Shown piece by piece: positions 29,562 to 39,863 of a DNA stretch of 64,000 bases (the first letter of the stretch is position 1; every line of letters begins with the position of its first letter). A model generated the notes under the pieces. The model was not told where the DNA came from. It made no database searches and was given only the letters and a program-made list of their open reading frames with translations. A program made the translations under genes and the position numbers. The stretch covers positions 124,001-188,000 of the forward strand of contig JASBNA010000047.1 of assembly GCA_038087015.1 (NCBI GenBank), written 5' to 3'. The DNA is from Cerrena zonata (Eukaryota > Basidiomycota > Agaricomycetes > Polyporales > Cerrenaceae).

Positions 29562-30020
29562 ATGTCTGATATAGTTAAGAGAGAAGACTTAGTTGTTCCG
29601 TATGTTGTTTTGATTCGAAATGAAACACAATTCTTCTGTTGATTGTGTGGAGTTATATACTTTGTACTAACCGTTTTTAGATACCACCATGTTCCAGCCA
29701 AACCTCGTGGTAATGTTGGTGGATTGATGGAACAATCATTACCTATGGCTGCCATGTTCTTGAAGAATAAACTCTTATCGTGGTCAGCTTTGTTTTTAGC
29801 TATTCAATCATATTTATCTGAACCAAATAATAAACCAGATACTGATGAACAAGCCAGACAACCACCTTTATTAAGAGTAGTCTTTGCTTTGATTGCTTTA
29901 GTAACTTGTTACATTGAATTTATTTTCCCATCAGCTAACCCTCAAATCAAAAGAACTGCTGCTGGTAAAGTTGCCGAAACTGTGTCATCTAGTATCGCAG
30001 CTGCTACTTCAACTAAATAA
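29562..30020 (+). CDS. Asterix (PAT complex/UPF0139)-like ER membrane protein (one intron)
   Basis: Exon 1 (29562-29599) encodes MSDIVKREDLVVP and exon 2 (29681-30020) the remainder, 125 residues in total. The joined protein keeps the UPF0139/Asterix core: a Pro-containing N-terminus, GGLMEQSLPMAAMFLKNKLLSW, SALFLAIQSYLSEP, then PPLLRVVFALIALVTCYIEFIFP. That is two to three hydrophobic helices. In animals Asterix (WDR83OS) pairs with CCDC47 as an intramembrane chaperone for multi-pass proteins at the ER translocon; in yeasts the family is little studied. The C-terminal tail is Ala/Ser-rich. The family match is from motif memory. Confidence 0.72.
29600..29680 (+). other. Intron of the Asterix-like gene (81 bases)
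   Basis: Donor GTATGT at 29600, branch TACTAAC at 29665-29671 and acceptor TTTAG ending at 29680. It interrupts a Pro codon after its second base; exon 1 has no other in-frame continuation into the family sequence. Confidence 0.92.
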
Positions 30021-30298
30021 TTAGCTTGATTAACTACTCTTCTATTCAATTCTCTAAAAAAAGATTCGATTATTAGTATATTATTAATTTTTTTGGGGAT
30101 CTTTTCTAATTTCTTTCCGCTTTCTTTAGTTAAGTTTAATATAAGAAAATTAACAAGATCTATGTAAGATATTTACAGAGGAATAAAATAACAATAATAC
30201 AGTTCCATCAATAAAGTATGGAAGTAGAAACAAGAAATACAAAGTTCAACAAAACATGCAAGTCATAAAAAAAATCTAGTAATGTAGGATATATACAT

Positions 30299-32167
30299 CT
30301 ATTCTGAAGTATATTCATCCCAGTCAAATATAATACTGTCGGTACCTTTATAAGAAACAGAAACCCTCAGAGACTGGCTATTCCAGGCAATATCACAAAT
30401 CCCCAATTCTTTACTTTTCAGATCTTCGTCATCGTTATCGGGCAATTCGAAAAAATAAACAGCTAAGCATCTTAACAAATTTTTTCTTTTCTTAGAATAG
30501 TGGGATATTTCAACATCCCAGATCGATAATTTCCCAGAATCATCACCAATGGCTAACCATTTGCCGTTAGGTGATAATTTAACCGAAAAGATTAGATTGT
30601 TTGTAGTGTTTAAAGCTTTCTCTTTATCTTCGAATTGAAAATTGGAAGTATTTTTAAATAATTTTGTACTGATTAAAGAAGATCCTTCAAAAGCATCCCA
30701 TATGTTGACGGTACCATCCATCGATACACTTAATAAATGATTTCCCTTTGAATCATGACCAACATTTAACCAAAATAATCCAATTATTGGGGATTCATGA
30801 TAATCAATATCAGAAATTTTATCCGATTTAACATTTAAATCGCGAGTTTCATTAGTAGACGAGCTATTCCAAATTTTAATGGTATAATCAAAGTCAGAAG
30901 CAGAAGCCAATAATTTCGATATACTATTGAATTTAAGAATGGATATATTATTATTATGACCAGATAAGTAACCTATTGGCACCACTGAATCTTGGGCTTG
31001 CATTTCACCAAAAGTGTTTGCTGAATTATTGATAGAATATATTTTGATGGATTTATTTGGTGTAGATAAGGCAAATCTCTGTTCACCAACCCAACAAGCA
31101 TCTAAAAGTTCATTTGAAGTAGAAGAAACACTTGGTGGTCTTATCTGTTGAATCAAATTTAAATTATGACCATCCCATAAACAGACTTGATTATTGATAT
31201 CTATAGAAAGTAAAAATTGACCATTTTCACTCCATTCAAGACTCAGGATTAAAACTGGTTGAGTTACTGCAGACTCATTGTTAGAGTTTATATCATTAGA
31301 CTGAAGTGCTTTAATAGTAGAATTATCAGCGATATTTTTCAATTTCCCATCAGGAGTCCAAGCCCTTAATTCACCATTAAGCCCCGCGGTAATGATTATA
31401 TTACCTTGCGGCGACCACGATACTATAGTAACTTCGTTTTTAGTTGAATGTTCATCAGTCCCCGATGGAGACCCATTTGGAAGGTGTGGATGGGTGAGGG
31501 TTACTGATTCCAAAATAACATCCTTATTCAAAGCATTGATAACCGCAGTTGAATCCTCTTTACCAAATGCAAATACATCAGTTATTGGGTGCCAATCAGT
31601 TACTAAACTCTCTGAAAATCGTATTTTTGGATCGATAATCTTTGTTTCAAACTTGACCTCTTCCTCCTCCAATACTTCTTGTTCTCCTTCCTTCACTTCT
31701 TCATTTGCTTCGCTAGCATCTTTCATCTCGGTATCGTCATCTCCATCTTCTTTATTACTGATCGATCCATTCTCGTTATTCCCGTTCTCCTTGGCCTCCG
31801 ACTTCAAAAGAAGCCTATCCTCATCCTTTTTCTCCGGCTCGTCCTTCTTCTTCTCTCCCTCTTGCTCTTCCTGTACTTGTCTTTGTTTATTAACTTCTTC
31901 TTGAAGCAATGCTCCAAATAACGATAGCTGATCAAACTTCTCGGGTGGTATACTGGCCTCGTCTTGCGCCACTGTAAACAATATCCCTTTCTGCACCAAA
32001 TTCACTAAACATCCTGGCTCTATTTTCGAGATTATTTCAAGATTCTGATTATGTTCATAAGACAGACAATTCGAGTTCTTCTCTAGTGCGTACGCCGCTA
32101 GGTCATACCCTGACTCCAGGAGGTATCTCCATACCAAATAATTGAGCTCCATGCTAGTTAGTGACAT
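30299..32167 (-). CDS. SIF2: Sif2-like LisH/WD40 subunit of the Set3 deacetylase complex
   Basis: A 622-residue protein. The LisH motif is at the N-terminus (SMELNYLVWRYLLESGYDLAAYALE), as in yeast Sif2 and human TBL1, which tether Set3C/NCoR-type histone deacetylase complexes. Then LVNLVQKGILFTVAQDE matches Sif2 closely. A highly charged Glu/Lys-rich linker (about 95-170) is longer than in S. cerevisiae, which has about 535 residues overall. The WD40 propeller fills about residues 195-622, with repeat ends such as NGELRAWTPDG, INNQVCLWDGHN, FDYTIKIWN, DGTVNIWDAF, SGKLSIWDVE and IIFDWDE. It is divergent to EXO84, with 275 bases between starts that include an 18-T tract at 32264-32281. Confidence 0.9.
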   Translation of the reverse strand: MSLTSMELNYLVWRYLLESGYDLAAYALEKNSNCLSYEHNQNLEIISKIEPGCLVNLVQKGILFTVAQDEASIPPEKFDQLSLFGALLQEEVNKQRQVQEEQEGEKKKDEPEKKDEDRLLLKSEAKENGNNENGSISNKEDGDDDTEMKDASEANEEVKEGEQEVLEEEEVKFETKIIDPKIRFSESLVTDWHPITDVFAFGKEDSTAVINALNKDVILESVTLTHPHLPNGSPSGTDEHSTKNEVTIVSWSPQGNIIITAGLNGELRAWTPDGKLKNIADNSTIKALQSNDINSNNESAVTQPVLILSLEWSENGQFLLSIDINNQVCLWDGHNLNLIQQIRPPSVSSTSNELLDACWVGEQRFALSTPNKSIKIYSINNSANTFGEMQAQDSVVPIGYLSGHNNNISILKFNSISKLLASASDFDYTIKIWNSSSTNETRDLNVKSDKISDIDYHESPIIGLFWLNVGHDSKGNHLLSVSMDGTVNIWDAFEGSSLISTKLFKNTSNFQFEDKEKALNTTNNLIFSVKLSPNGKWLAIGDDSGKLSIWDVEISHYSKKRKNLLRCLAVYFFELPDNDDEDLKSKELGICDIAWNSQSLRVSVSYKGTDSIIFDWDEYTSE

Positions 32168-32442
32168 CTTCTTGCTGTGAGTAACCGACTTGTATTCTGA
32201 ATGTTAACCATATATTGTATAATGAAAAGAAAAAGTTGTAACTTTCAACCAGCCATATTCAACTTTTTTTTTTTTTTTTTTCCTTCTTAACATTTTTTTT
32301 TTCTTTAATATATGTGCAGTACCTGTTCTCACCACCAATTTCTAAATCATTTTTTGAAGAACGACAAAGCAAAACAGTTGGAAAGAAATCAAGGCACTAG
32401 TTTGATTGCAATAGCTTCCAATTGACAGATTGACAGCAGAGA

Positions 32443-34707
32443 ATGGATCATAAAGCATCGCATCGTCAGAGCAGAGCACCGTGGCTGACGTCGGCCAAGG
32501 CGCAGAAGAGCAGCAATCCATATGCCAACGCCAACACATCGGTGTTATCACCCAATGATATGAAGGTTAGAAACCGGGCCAATACTGGGGGTGGGTTGAA
32601 GGTGCCTAATCCGTACGGAGCAGGGTCGAACGTACAGAACAGGAAGAACTCCAGAAGATTGAGTATCCATGCTATGGCTATGCAAAATGGGAAGAGTGGA
32701 GCACCACCGTTTGATTTGCAAAATCTACCTCCGGTACCTAGTTTGAATAAGACTGTTACCCAGAACTCGGATAATGCGCTGATTGCTGAAAGCATCCAGG
32801 AAGAGCGTGGAGAATTTGATGAGATTGAGGCCACCATCTTGAATAAGTTGTCTAACGGGACCGCTGGTGAGATCGATGATCATTATAAATTTTTGGTTAA
32901 GAAAAAGGCGCTTGTGACCAGGGATATTAAGGAAAACATTAACGAAAATCAAAAGAACATCTTAGAGCTTACTCATGATTTGAAGTCAACCCAAGAAGAG
33001 TTGATGAAACTAAGAGTAACTACTAAAGACTTGTATGAGGTGTTCAACGAGTTTAGGGAGTCTGCTAGAAGACGTCTTGACTTGGAACTCGAACCACAAA
33101 ATAATAGCGCAAATACTAGTTATGAAAATGCCCCGAGCTCACTCAAAATACCCAAAAAGAGAAAAGATCGGTCTTCTGTTCTTGTTTTACAGAAAATGTG
33201 GGCAACTGAACTCCAGTCTTTGTTTAAACATGTTGAAGGGGCGTCGAAGTTCATCCAAGCCATACCGGGGAGACATGTTCTTGCTGAGAGTGGTAGGTGG
33301 CTAGAAGTGAATGTAGGGACTTGGAAAACAACTAAAGCCACCCATCTTTTCATTTTGAATGATTTGATGTTGATTGCTACTAAAAAAAGCTCATCAGGTC
33401 AAGATAGTGGAACTAGTGGTAAGAAACTTCAAGCTATACTTTGCTGGCCATTGCAAGAGATCAAGTTATCTGAAATTCAAGTTCCTCAACCAGTAAATTC
33501 CGGTAAAGAAGAAAATAAAGCTTATGCCATTAATGTTAGATCCAAATCCTTGAGTTATGTTTATAGAACTGATAGATATGACCATTTTTTGAAAATAATG
33601 GATGCTTATACCAAAGGCAGTAATGAAATTCTACAAAAAAATCGTTTATTGGATGCTCGCAAATCTATAAATCAATCAACTGATGGATCTGAAACAACAG
33701 ATGAGAAAAGACAACTTCGAGAATCACTTCGTGGATCTGGGTTTATGGAACTGTCAAATATAGATGATAGTTCCCAAACAAGAACAAATAGTATAAAAAG
33801 ACAAAGTGCAGATATTTTACTTCAAGATATTTCAGCTCGTGTTCATTCGAGAAATAGATCTCATGATTTTGGCAAAGGATTCAATCCAAATACTGCCACT
33901 GGTGATAAAAGTAAATTTTTCATTGATTTGAAAAGTATCGAAGATAAACTTGATGAAGTAGATGTTCATATAGCTCATAATAAATTTTATGAGTCAGTAG
34001 GTTTGATTAATCATATAGAGGGGAAACTCAATTCTATAGAGTCTTCGATTAGCCGTGGTAAAAATAATGGTATCGAAGAAGAAATAAAACTATTGATTGA
34101 TGTTATTAAATTAAAAATCGGTAACAGGAAACTCAAGGTTCAACAATATCTTAATTTTGATTTACAACAGAATATCGCAAAACTCAGTAATGGTGAAATT
34201 TCTCAAATAATCGAGTTTTATCAAAATTTTGATCAATTAGATGAAGGAATATCTTCTTACTTACAAGCTATGTCTTCATATTTGTCAAGTACTATTGCCA
34301 AATTGGTCGTTGGAGTTCAAGGCTCTACTCGTATTGATATTGTCAATTATTTATCTAATTTGGTTATTATCCATGTTTCGATCATCAAGAGAGCTATAAC
34401 GGTGTATAACCAGTGTATCAAACCAATCATCAAGCGCCATAAACAACAGGACGTTGATTCCAGTGGTTTTATAAGTTGGTGCATTGATGAAGTAGCCAAA
34501 TTGGTTCTGTCAGTCAAAAAACATTTATATGGTACTCTTATTACTGTTACCAGTGACCCTGAATCAGATGAAAAAATCTACAAAATAAAGGATCCTCAAT
34601 ATTTCCAGGAATTCCTCGATGTTATTAGACCCCAATTAAACGATTTAAAGAGCGTTGGTGTCAACGTTGACTTCTTATTTGATGATATTCTTTCGTTACA
34701 GGAATAA
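32443..34707 (+). CDS. EXO84: Exocyst subunit Exo84
   Basis: A 754-residue protein, practically the same length as yeast Exo84 (753), a subunit of the exocyst that tethers secretory vesicles to the plasma membrane. The N-terminus is basic and disordered (SRAPW, then NPYANAN and KVPNPYG). A coiled-coil segment (about 135-205) follows. A PH domain lies at about residues 270-395 (FIQAIPGRHVLAESGRWLEVN, HLFILNDLMLIATKK, YRTDRYDHFLKIMDAY). The C-terminal helical bundles begin at FFIDLKSIEDKLDEVDVHIAHNKFYESVGLI and end with QLNDLKSVGVNVDFLFDDILS. It is intact. Confidence 0.95.
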   Translation: MDHKASHRQSRAPWLTSAKAQKSSNPYANANTSVLSPNDMKVRNRANTGGGLKVPNPYGAGSNVQNRKNSRRLSIHAMAMQNGKSGAPPFDLQNLPPVPSLNKTVTQNSDNALIAESIQEERGEFDEIEATILNKLSNGTAGEIDDHYKFLVKKKALVTRDIKENINENQKNILELTHDLKSTQEELMKLRVTTKDLYEVFNEFRESARRRLDLELEPQNNSANTSYENAPSSLKIPKKRKDRSSVLVLQKMWATELQSLFKHVEGASKFIQAIPGRHVLAESGRWLEVNVGTWKTTKATHLFILNDLMLIATKKSSSGQDSGTSGKKLQAILCWPLQEIKLSEIQVPQPVNSGKEENKAYAINVRSKSLSYVYRTDRYDHFLKIMDAYTKGSNEILQKNRLLDARKSINQSTDGSETTDEKRQLRESLRGSGFMELSNIDDSSQTRTNSIKRQSADILLQDISARVHSRNRSHDFGKGFNPNTATGDKSKFFIDLKSIEDKLDEVDVHIAHNKFYESVGLINHIEGKLNSIESSISRGKNNGIEEEIKLLIDVIKLKIGNRKLKVQQYLNFDLQQNIAKLSNGEISQIIEFYQNFDQLDEGISSYLQAMSSYLSSTIAKLVVGVQGSTRIDIVNYLSNLVIIHVSIIKRAITVYNQCIKPIIKRHKQQDVDSSGFISWCIDEVAKLVLSVKKHLYGTLITVTSDPESDEKIYKIKDPQYFQEFLDVIRPQLNDLKSVGVNVDFLFDDILSLQE

Positions 34708-34863
34708 GAGCTAAACGATAATTACGATTAGGTACTAATTATATTTTTTTTTTTTTTTTTATAATTTTTTTTTCAAGATTTTTGTATATTTCAATTAAAA
34801 TAACTGTCTATAATAAATATTAAATGGGATTTTGCAGATATGGGCTTGGTCAATTTTGTAGAA

Positions 34864-37011
34864 TCAGAGCTTTTCATAATACAGATCTAAGTCATATTTA
34901 CCTCTAAAAGCTTGTCCACTTCTTTTTAGGAAAATAATTGCACCGGTGGCCACTAGCATGATACCCATCAATATGGAAAAAAGAATACCAGCGCCCAATG
35001 CATTTAAGAGAGGTTCTGCTATAAATGTAGCAATTGCGGCTAAGATTTGACGGCATAAATTATTCAATGCAACACCAGTAGCTCCTTTACCAGGTAAAAT
35101 ATCAACTAAATAGGTAACGGTTGTTCCTATGACCAACATTGAAGCAAACCCAAATAAGGCAGTTCCGATTAATGGAGTCACCCAGTGTTCCCCAAATTTT
35201 AAGCACCAACCAAATATCAAACAAGCGGGAGGGTATAGAACAACGGCTACCACAATATTCCACGATATTCTTGATTCTGGAACAATTTCTCCGTTGTGAC
35301 TTTTTGAATATTTATTCAAAAGGTGATCCGTCCAGCGTCCACCAAAAATAGAACCAATGAAATAGGTGACTGAGTTAGGGATATACATTAGACCAATAAT
35401 GATACTCGAGAAATTGTAGGGAGCACGAGCATACTCAAGAGAAATAGTCATGTTAAAGAAGTAAACAAGAGCAAAACAGATTGACGAATATGTGATAGTT
35501 AGCAAAACCGGAGGATAAGTTAAAAGCACGACGGAATGGGTTGGTCTAATTAAGTAGTCATAAACGAATACCCCAAGTTTCAAAGTATTAGAATCACTAC
35601 CTGACACTTCATCTTTCGATTGGGGTTTTTCATCTTGAGAGACATCGTGATTTAATTGATCTAACTGATGATAGAAACGTTGATCTTGATGACCTTTGGG
35701 TACATTAGATAAGTTAGAAGCTCTTCTTGAAATAGTAGGCATGACGGGATCAACTGCTAATTCATAATCTTCATCTAAATCGAGATACGATTTTTGAGAA
35801 CGAGAATTTTGACGGGACAAGTTAGAAGCAATTCGTTCAACATCTGCTTCGGTATAACTATGCTGAGAATTACGAGAAGAAACGGGATGGTGTTCAACTT
35901 TCCCGTTCGCAGAATAAGCAGCTTCAGGATCATTTGGCTGAACAAAATCATCATTTTTTTCATCTAATAAATTTTCATTATCCAAATGTTCACGAATTGC
36001 TTCTCTTACGTGAAGGCCAGTTTTACAAGTTTCCGGAAGTACGGTAATGATGAGAATAAGACTCACTCCAATAAAAATGACCAAAGTGTACATGGTAGCT
36101 CTCCAACCAAAAGCTTGAGAAACAGCACCACCAATAATGGGAGATAAAAATGGACCCAAGAGAGGACCGAGATAGTAGACCCCCATTGCAGCACCACGCT
36201 CGTGAGGAGCAAACAAGTCACCGATGGTTCCAGCACCGACCGACTGAACTGCAGAACCACCACAACCACTCAAGAATCTCAAAATGATTAGACCGGCGAT
36301 ATTTGGTGATAGAGCCGACCCTAAGGTGAATGCAAAAAAAATAATATTTGAAATGATATAAACTGACCGTCTTCCATGTCTTTCACTAAATGAAGACCAC
36401 CACAAGGGGAATATCCCCAAGGATAAAAGGTAAATCCCCACCGAGACATTAACAATCGACGTTGAAGTGTCTAGTTCATCAACGATATCATGGATAGCTG
36501 GTAACATGATCGAAGTACCCATTGGACCAGTGATTGCGGCAATTGCCACCACCACAACCAAGATATATTTAACGTTTTTTTTGTATTCACGGGGGTTATA
36601 GTATTCTGGTACAAGGGTCAAGAAGGCAAGAAGACCAGTTCTTTGAGACACCGGAACCCTACTTGATGATCTGGAAAGCCTCGAAGAATGTCTACTAGCA
36701 GGAACATTCAGACCGTATCGGCTTACTGCCGGGGTGTTGATACTCACGGGATCGTCAGCAGCTTCTAATTCATCGTCATCTTCGTCTTCATCTTCACCGT
36801 GATGATTACTTCTATAAGCATTAACCTGATGAGTGGAGTTAATCGAAGTTTGAGAGCTGCGGAGCGACCCGGAGTCTGGATAAGTCACCATGGCATTATC
36901 AGAAGAGGCCATTGCTTTTGGACCTGGTTCGGTTGATTTAACATCTTCTCCATCGTTGGAGCCCGATTTCCCATCAACCATCGAATTTTGCTGATGAGTC
37001 ATGTTATGCAT
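34864..37011 (-). CDS. QDR3: DHA1 major-facilitator antiporter, Qdr3-like
   Basis: A 715-residue H+-coupled drug/polyamine antiporter of the DHA1 family with 12 predicted helices. A long acidic cytosolic N-terminus (about 140 residues) leads into helix 1 (ILVVVVAIAAITGPMGTSIMLPAI). The MFS loop motif is FSERHGRRSVY, the antiporter-type segment is YLGPLLGPFLSPIIGGAVSQAFGWR, and the C-terminal end carries FIAEPLLNALGAGILFSIL. A central loop of about 160 residues between helices 6 and 7 is rich in Ser/Asn/Gln, as in S. cerevisiae Qdr3 (about 689 residues). Dtr1/Aqr1-type paralogues are the main alternatives. It lies at the plasma membrane if like its relatives. The very large upstream region suggests complex regulation. 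Confidence 0.75.
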   Translation of the reverse strand: MHNMTHQQNSMVDGKSGSNDGEDVKSTEPGPKAMASSDNAMVTYPDSGSLRSSQTSINSTHQVNAYRSNHHGEDEDEDDDELEAADDPVSINTPAVSRYGLNVPASRHSSRLSRSSSRVPVSQRTGLLAFLTLVPEYYNPREYKKNVKYILVVVVAIAAITGPMGTSIMLPAIHDIVDELDTSTSIVNVSVGIYLLSLGIFPLWWSSFSERHGRRSVYIISNIIFFAFTLGSALSPNIAGLIILRFLSGCGGSAVQSVGAGTIGDLFAPHERGAAMGVYYLGPLLGPFLSPIIGGAVSQAFGWRATMYTLVIFIGVSLILIITVLPETCKTGLHVREAIREHLDNENLLDEKNDDFVQPNDPEAAYSANGKVEHHPVSSRNSQHSYTEADVERIASNLSRQNSRSQKSYLDLDEDYELAVDPVMPTISRRASNLSNVPKGHQDQRFYHQLDQLNHDVSQDEKPQSKDEVSGSDSNTLKLGVFVYDYLIRPTHSVVLLTYPPVLLTITYSSICFALVYFFNMTISLEYARAPYNFSSIIIGLMYIPNSVTYFIGSIFGGRWTDHLLNKYSKSHNGEIVPESRISWNIVVAVVLYPPACLIFGWCLKFGEHWVTPLIGTALFGFASMLVIGTTVTYLVDILPGKGATGVALNNLCRQILAAIATFIAEPLLNALGAGILFSILMGIMLVATGAIIFLKRSGQAFRGKYDLDLYYEKL

Positions 37012-38233
37012 GTGTTTTTATTCTCCACCTCAGTGAACAAAGAGCTAATAGCTAACCAGTTGTGATAATAGGCAAATGCTAACAGTTTGAAATAAGCTAA
37101 AAGCTAATCGTTTATGACAAATAAGTTAGAAACAGAATAGAAAAACAGTATAATGTCTTGTGAAAGTTGGTGGATCAGCCAATGTACAAAATAGCTTGGT
37201 ACAAGTCAAGACTTTCTTGGTGTCTAGTTCACGAGGTAAACGCCAGTTGTTCAATCACTGAAAATTTTTCATAAGAACAGAAAGAGTCAGGAGTAGGTCA
37301 CCGGTATAAGCTTGACACCTTGATGCATCACCCTAAAAAGTCATATGTACCGTTCAAAAAAAGTTTAAAGCCGGCCAACTAAGTAATTTGGTGCGCAAGG
37401 CTCTATCCACCAACCGATCGGAACGTACAACGTCCAACTGTGCCGATACGTCAACTGCGAGGGCGAAGGGGTCTAAGGTAATAGGGTAGCATAAGTTAAC
37501 CATCTAGAGGAAAAGGTGTTAAGGTGGATATAAGGGATGTTGTTGTATGGGCGTATGCCAACAGAACAGACGGAAACTAAGGATAGATATAGACAATTGA
37601 GTGTATAAGACAATTAATAGATATAGGACAATTGATATAGACAATTAATAGATATAGAATTAAAAGTAAAACAATTAATAGAACAAGAAGTATATTAGAA
37701 GTGTATAGGAAATTAGAACAATTATATAATTAAAAACATGAGATGGATAAGTATAGAGTTCATACAATAAAGCAATACAGAAAGCAGACATGTTGCAAAA
37801 TGACCTGGATATGGTCTTGAGACCCTAAGATCAGTATTGTAGTCGGGATTACTCCGTGAACACAGCAATTTCTACATTTGCAAACAATAACCTAACAAAG
37901 AACCTTGTTCTTTGACAGCAATGCTTTGCTTATTGTGATGGAGTCGTGATGGATCTTTTTGTATGGGATGGGTTTGTTGTACGGGTGTTTTTTCCTTGGG
38001 CTTCGCATGGTGATTCGGATGGTTAAGCTGGATTACCCATATACCAGGATGGGTTTATATATTGGTAGTTTTTTTGGGTAAATCCAACAATTTATATAAA
38101 TTATAGACCAATTGAAGAGTGTTCTGGCTAACTGCTACTGATTGAAAGGTACTTTGAGCTTGAGCAATTGGATTGTGGATTGCATACTTGATTAATTAGT
38201 GTTTCCTTTTGCCGCCCATCTTAATCCTATAAA
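37012..38233. other. Large divergent promoter region between QDR3-like and CST26-like genes
   Basis: 1222 bases without a convincing ORF. The middle (37585-37690) is built of AT-rich near-repeats. No tRNA or transposon remnant is visible. Confidence 0.6.
37608..37657 (+). repeat. AT-rich short direct repeats
   Basis: The 19-base unit AGACAATTAATAGATATAG occurs exactly twice (37608-37626 and 37639-37657) around a shorter variant, GACAATTGATATAG. Partial copies flank it (ATATAGACAATTGA near 37590; ACAATTAATAG at 37671-37681). Confidence 0.8.
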
Positions 38234-39512
38234 ATGCTGTCTTTAAGACATACTTGGACTATATCCATTATAAGAACCGTGATTCTCGGTTTTGTTTTTG
38301 TTTTAGGATGTTTGGCCACAGTCTTCACCCAAATGTGTGGGATTTATTTCTTTCAAAATGATCCAAGCCAAAGGCAAGCGGTTATTTCACTTACTAAAGT
38401 TCATTTTGTTACATTGCTTACATTTGTTACATCGTGGATAAACCCGTGTCAAATCTCGATTACCTATGATTCGGCCTCGATACCAGAGAGCGACTCTTTT
38501 AAGGTTGATCCGAATGGTAATTTATTATCAATTCTTTGTCCGAACTCAGTATTCATTTCAAATCATCAAATTTATACTGATTGGTTATTCATCTGGTTTA
38601 TTTCGTATACTGCTCGTTTAGCTGATTCCATCCATATCATACTAAAAGATTTATCTAAGATTCCGGTTCTTGGTTATGGTATGAAAAATTTTAATTTCAT
38701 GTTCTTACTGAGAAAATGGGAAGCCGATAAAGTTAATTTAACAAACCAATTACTCACCATTGATGCTAATGCCAGAGGCCTTGGGCCCTGCTAATAACGT
38801 GACCCATGTTGCCTCTACTAATGTGGCCCAACTGCTGGTTCAACATTGGCCAAAAGGTAGTAGACCAGACCAAATATGGCCTTATCAAATCATTTTATTC
38901 CCTGAAGGTACGGTGAATTCCGCTCATACTAAACTTCGTTCGGAAAAATTTTGTGAAAAATTAGGCATTCCTAAATTAAATCACTGTTTAATGCCTAGAG
39001 TAAGAGGTTTGTTTTTAACTTTACGTAAATTAAGAGATACAGTTGAAGTTGTTTACGATTTAACTACTGGCTATAGTGATTTGCTTCCTACAGAATTCGG
39101 TGAAGATAAATTCACTTTAAAAGGTTTTTACCTTCTTGGTTATGGTCCAGCTAAAATAAATTATCATATTAGAGGTTTCAAAATTAAAGATATTCCTTTG
39201 GGTGAAGATACCGTGGATATCGATGATGTCAAAGATGAAGACTTGAAAAAATTCGAAGAATGGCTATTCAAAATCTGGTACGAAAAAGATTTATTACTTC
39301 TGAATTTTTATAAATACGGAACTTTTATTGACGTAACTAGTCAATCCACTAATACCGAAGCTAAATCAAAAGATCGAACCGTAACTGCGGACTTCAAATT
39401 GAAGAGTAACTTGGAAATTATCTACCCTTTTGCCACTTTAATTGCTGCCATCTTGATCCTTAGACTTGCTTGGGCTGCTACATCTTTTACTCTAAAACAG
39501 CTAAGTAACTAG
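38234..39512 (+). CDS. CST26: Cst26/Psi1-like phospholipid acyltransferase (one frameshift in this sequence)
   Basis: A lysophospholipid acyltransferase of the PlsC/LCLAT1 group; yeast Cst26/Psi1 puts stearate onto the sn-1 position of phosphatidylinositol in the ER. The first segment (38234-38794 frame) holds an N-terminal membrane helix and the acyltransferase motif NHQIYTDW (His111, Asp116). The second segment (from about 38790 to 39512, next frame) holds LFPEGT, CLMPRVRG and a C-terminal hydrophobic helix. The join falls at GGGCCC (38783-38788): removing one C makes a continuous chain of about 425 residues through ARGLGPANNV. Neither half works alone, and the motif order is intact, so I annotate one gene. 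Confidence 0.82.
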
Positions 39513-39718
39513 ATTGTTCTCTATATGCCTATGATTTCTTTTTTTTTTTATTCATATTTTTTTTTCATATATCTCCTCGCTTTTTCTCATCTAGCTATCA
39601 CCTATAGATTTATCTGTTCCAGAGTCCTTAATATATAAAGTTTATGTCGTTAATTCACTGCAAAATTGTCGCAAAATCGTTTCGCAGTTATAATTTTTTT
39701 CCTGATTTTCATCAAGTT

Positions 39719-39742
39719 TGTTTCATAATGACAGTTGTTTCA
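39719..39742. promoter_or_regulatory. Pair of Ste12-type pheromone response elements
   Basis: TGTTTCA, the reverse complement of the Ste12 element TGAAACA, occurs perfectly at 39719-39725 and again at 39736-39742, 17 bases apart in the same orientation. They lie 122-145 bases before the FIG1-like ATG and upstream of its TATA box. Confidence 0.55.
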
Positions 39743-39795
39743 GACCAGTAAAGAGAGAATACCGAGCCAGGAACCAAAGAGGACCACGACAGCCC

Positions 39796-39803
39796 TATAT
39801 AAG
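39796..39803 (+). promoter_or_regulatory. TATA box of the FIG1-like gene
   Basis: TATATAAG lies 68 bases upstream of the ATG at 39864, downstream of the paired TGTTTCA elements; this is the layout of a regulated promoter. Confidence 0.55.
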
Positions 39804-39863
39804 AAGAAGCAAATTGATTTAATGTTGTAGTTTTTTTCGTTTGCATTTTAGCGTCTATGAACA

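Larger units (their letters stand above)
39513..39863. other. Promoter region of the FIG1-like gene
   Basis: 351 bases. The first part is T-rich (39539-39549, 39559-39565). The part near the gene carries two pheromone-response-type elements and a TATA box, listed separately. Confidence 0.55.
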
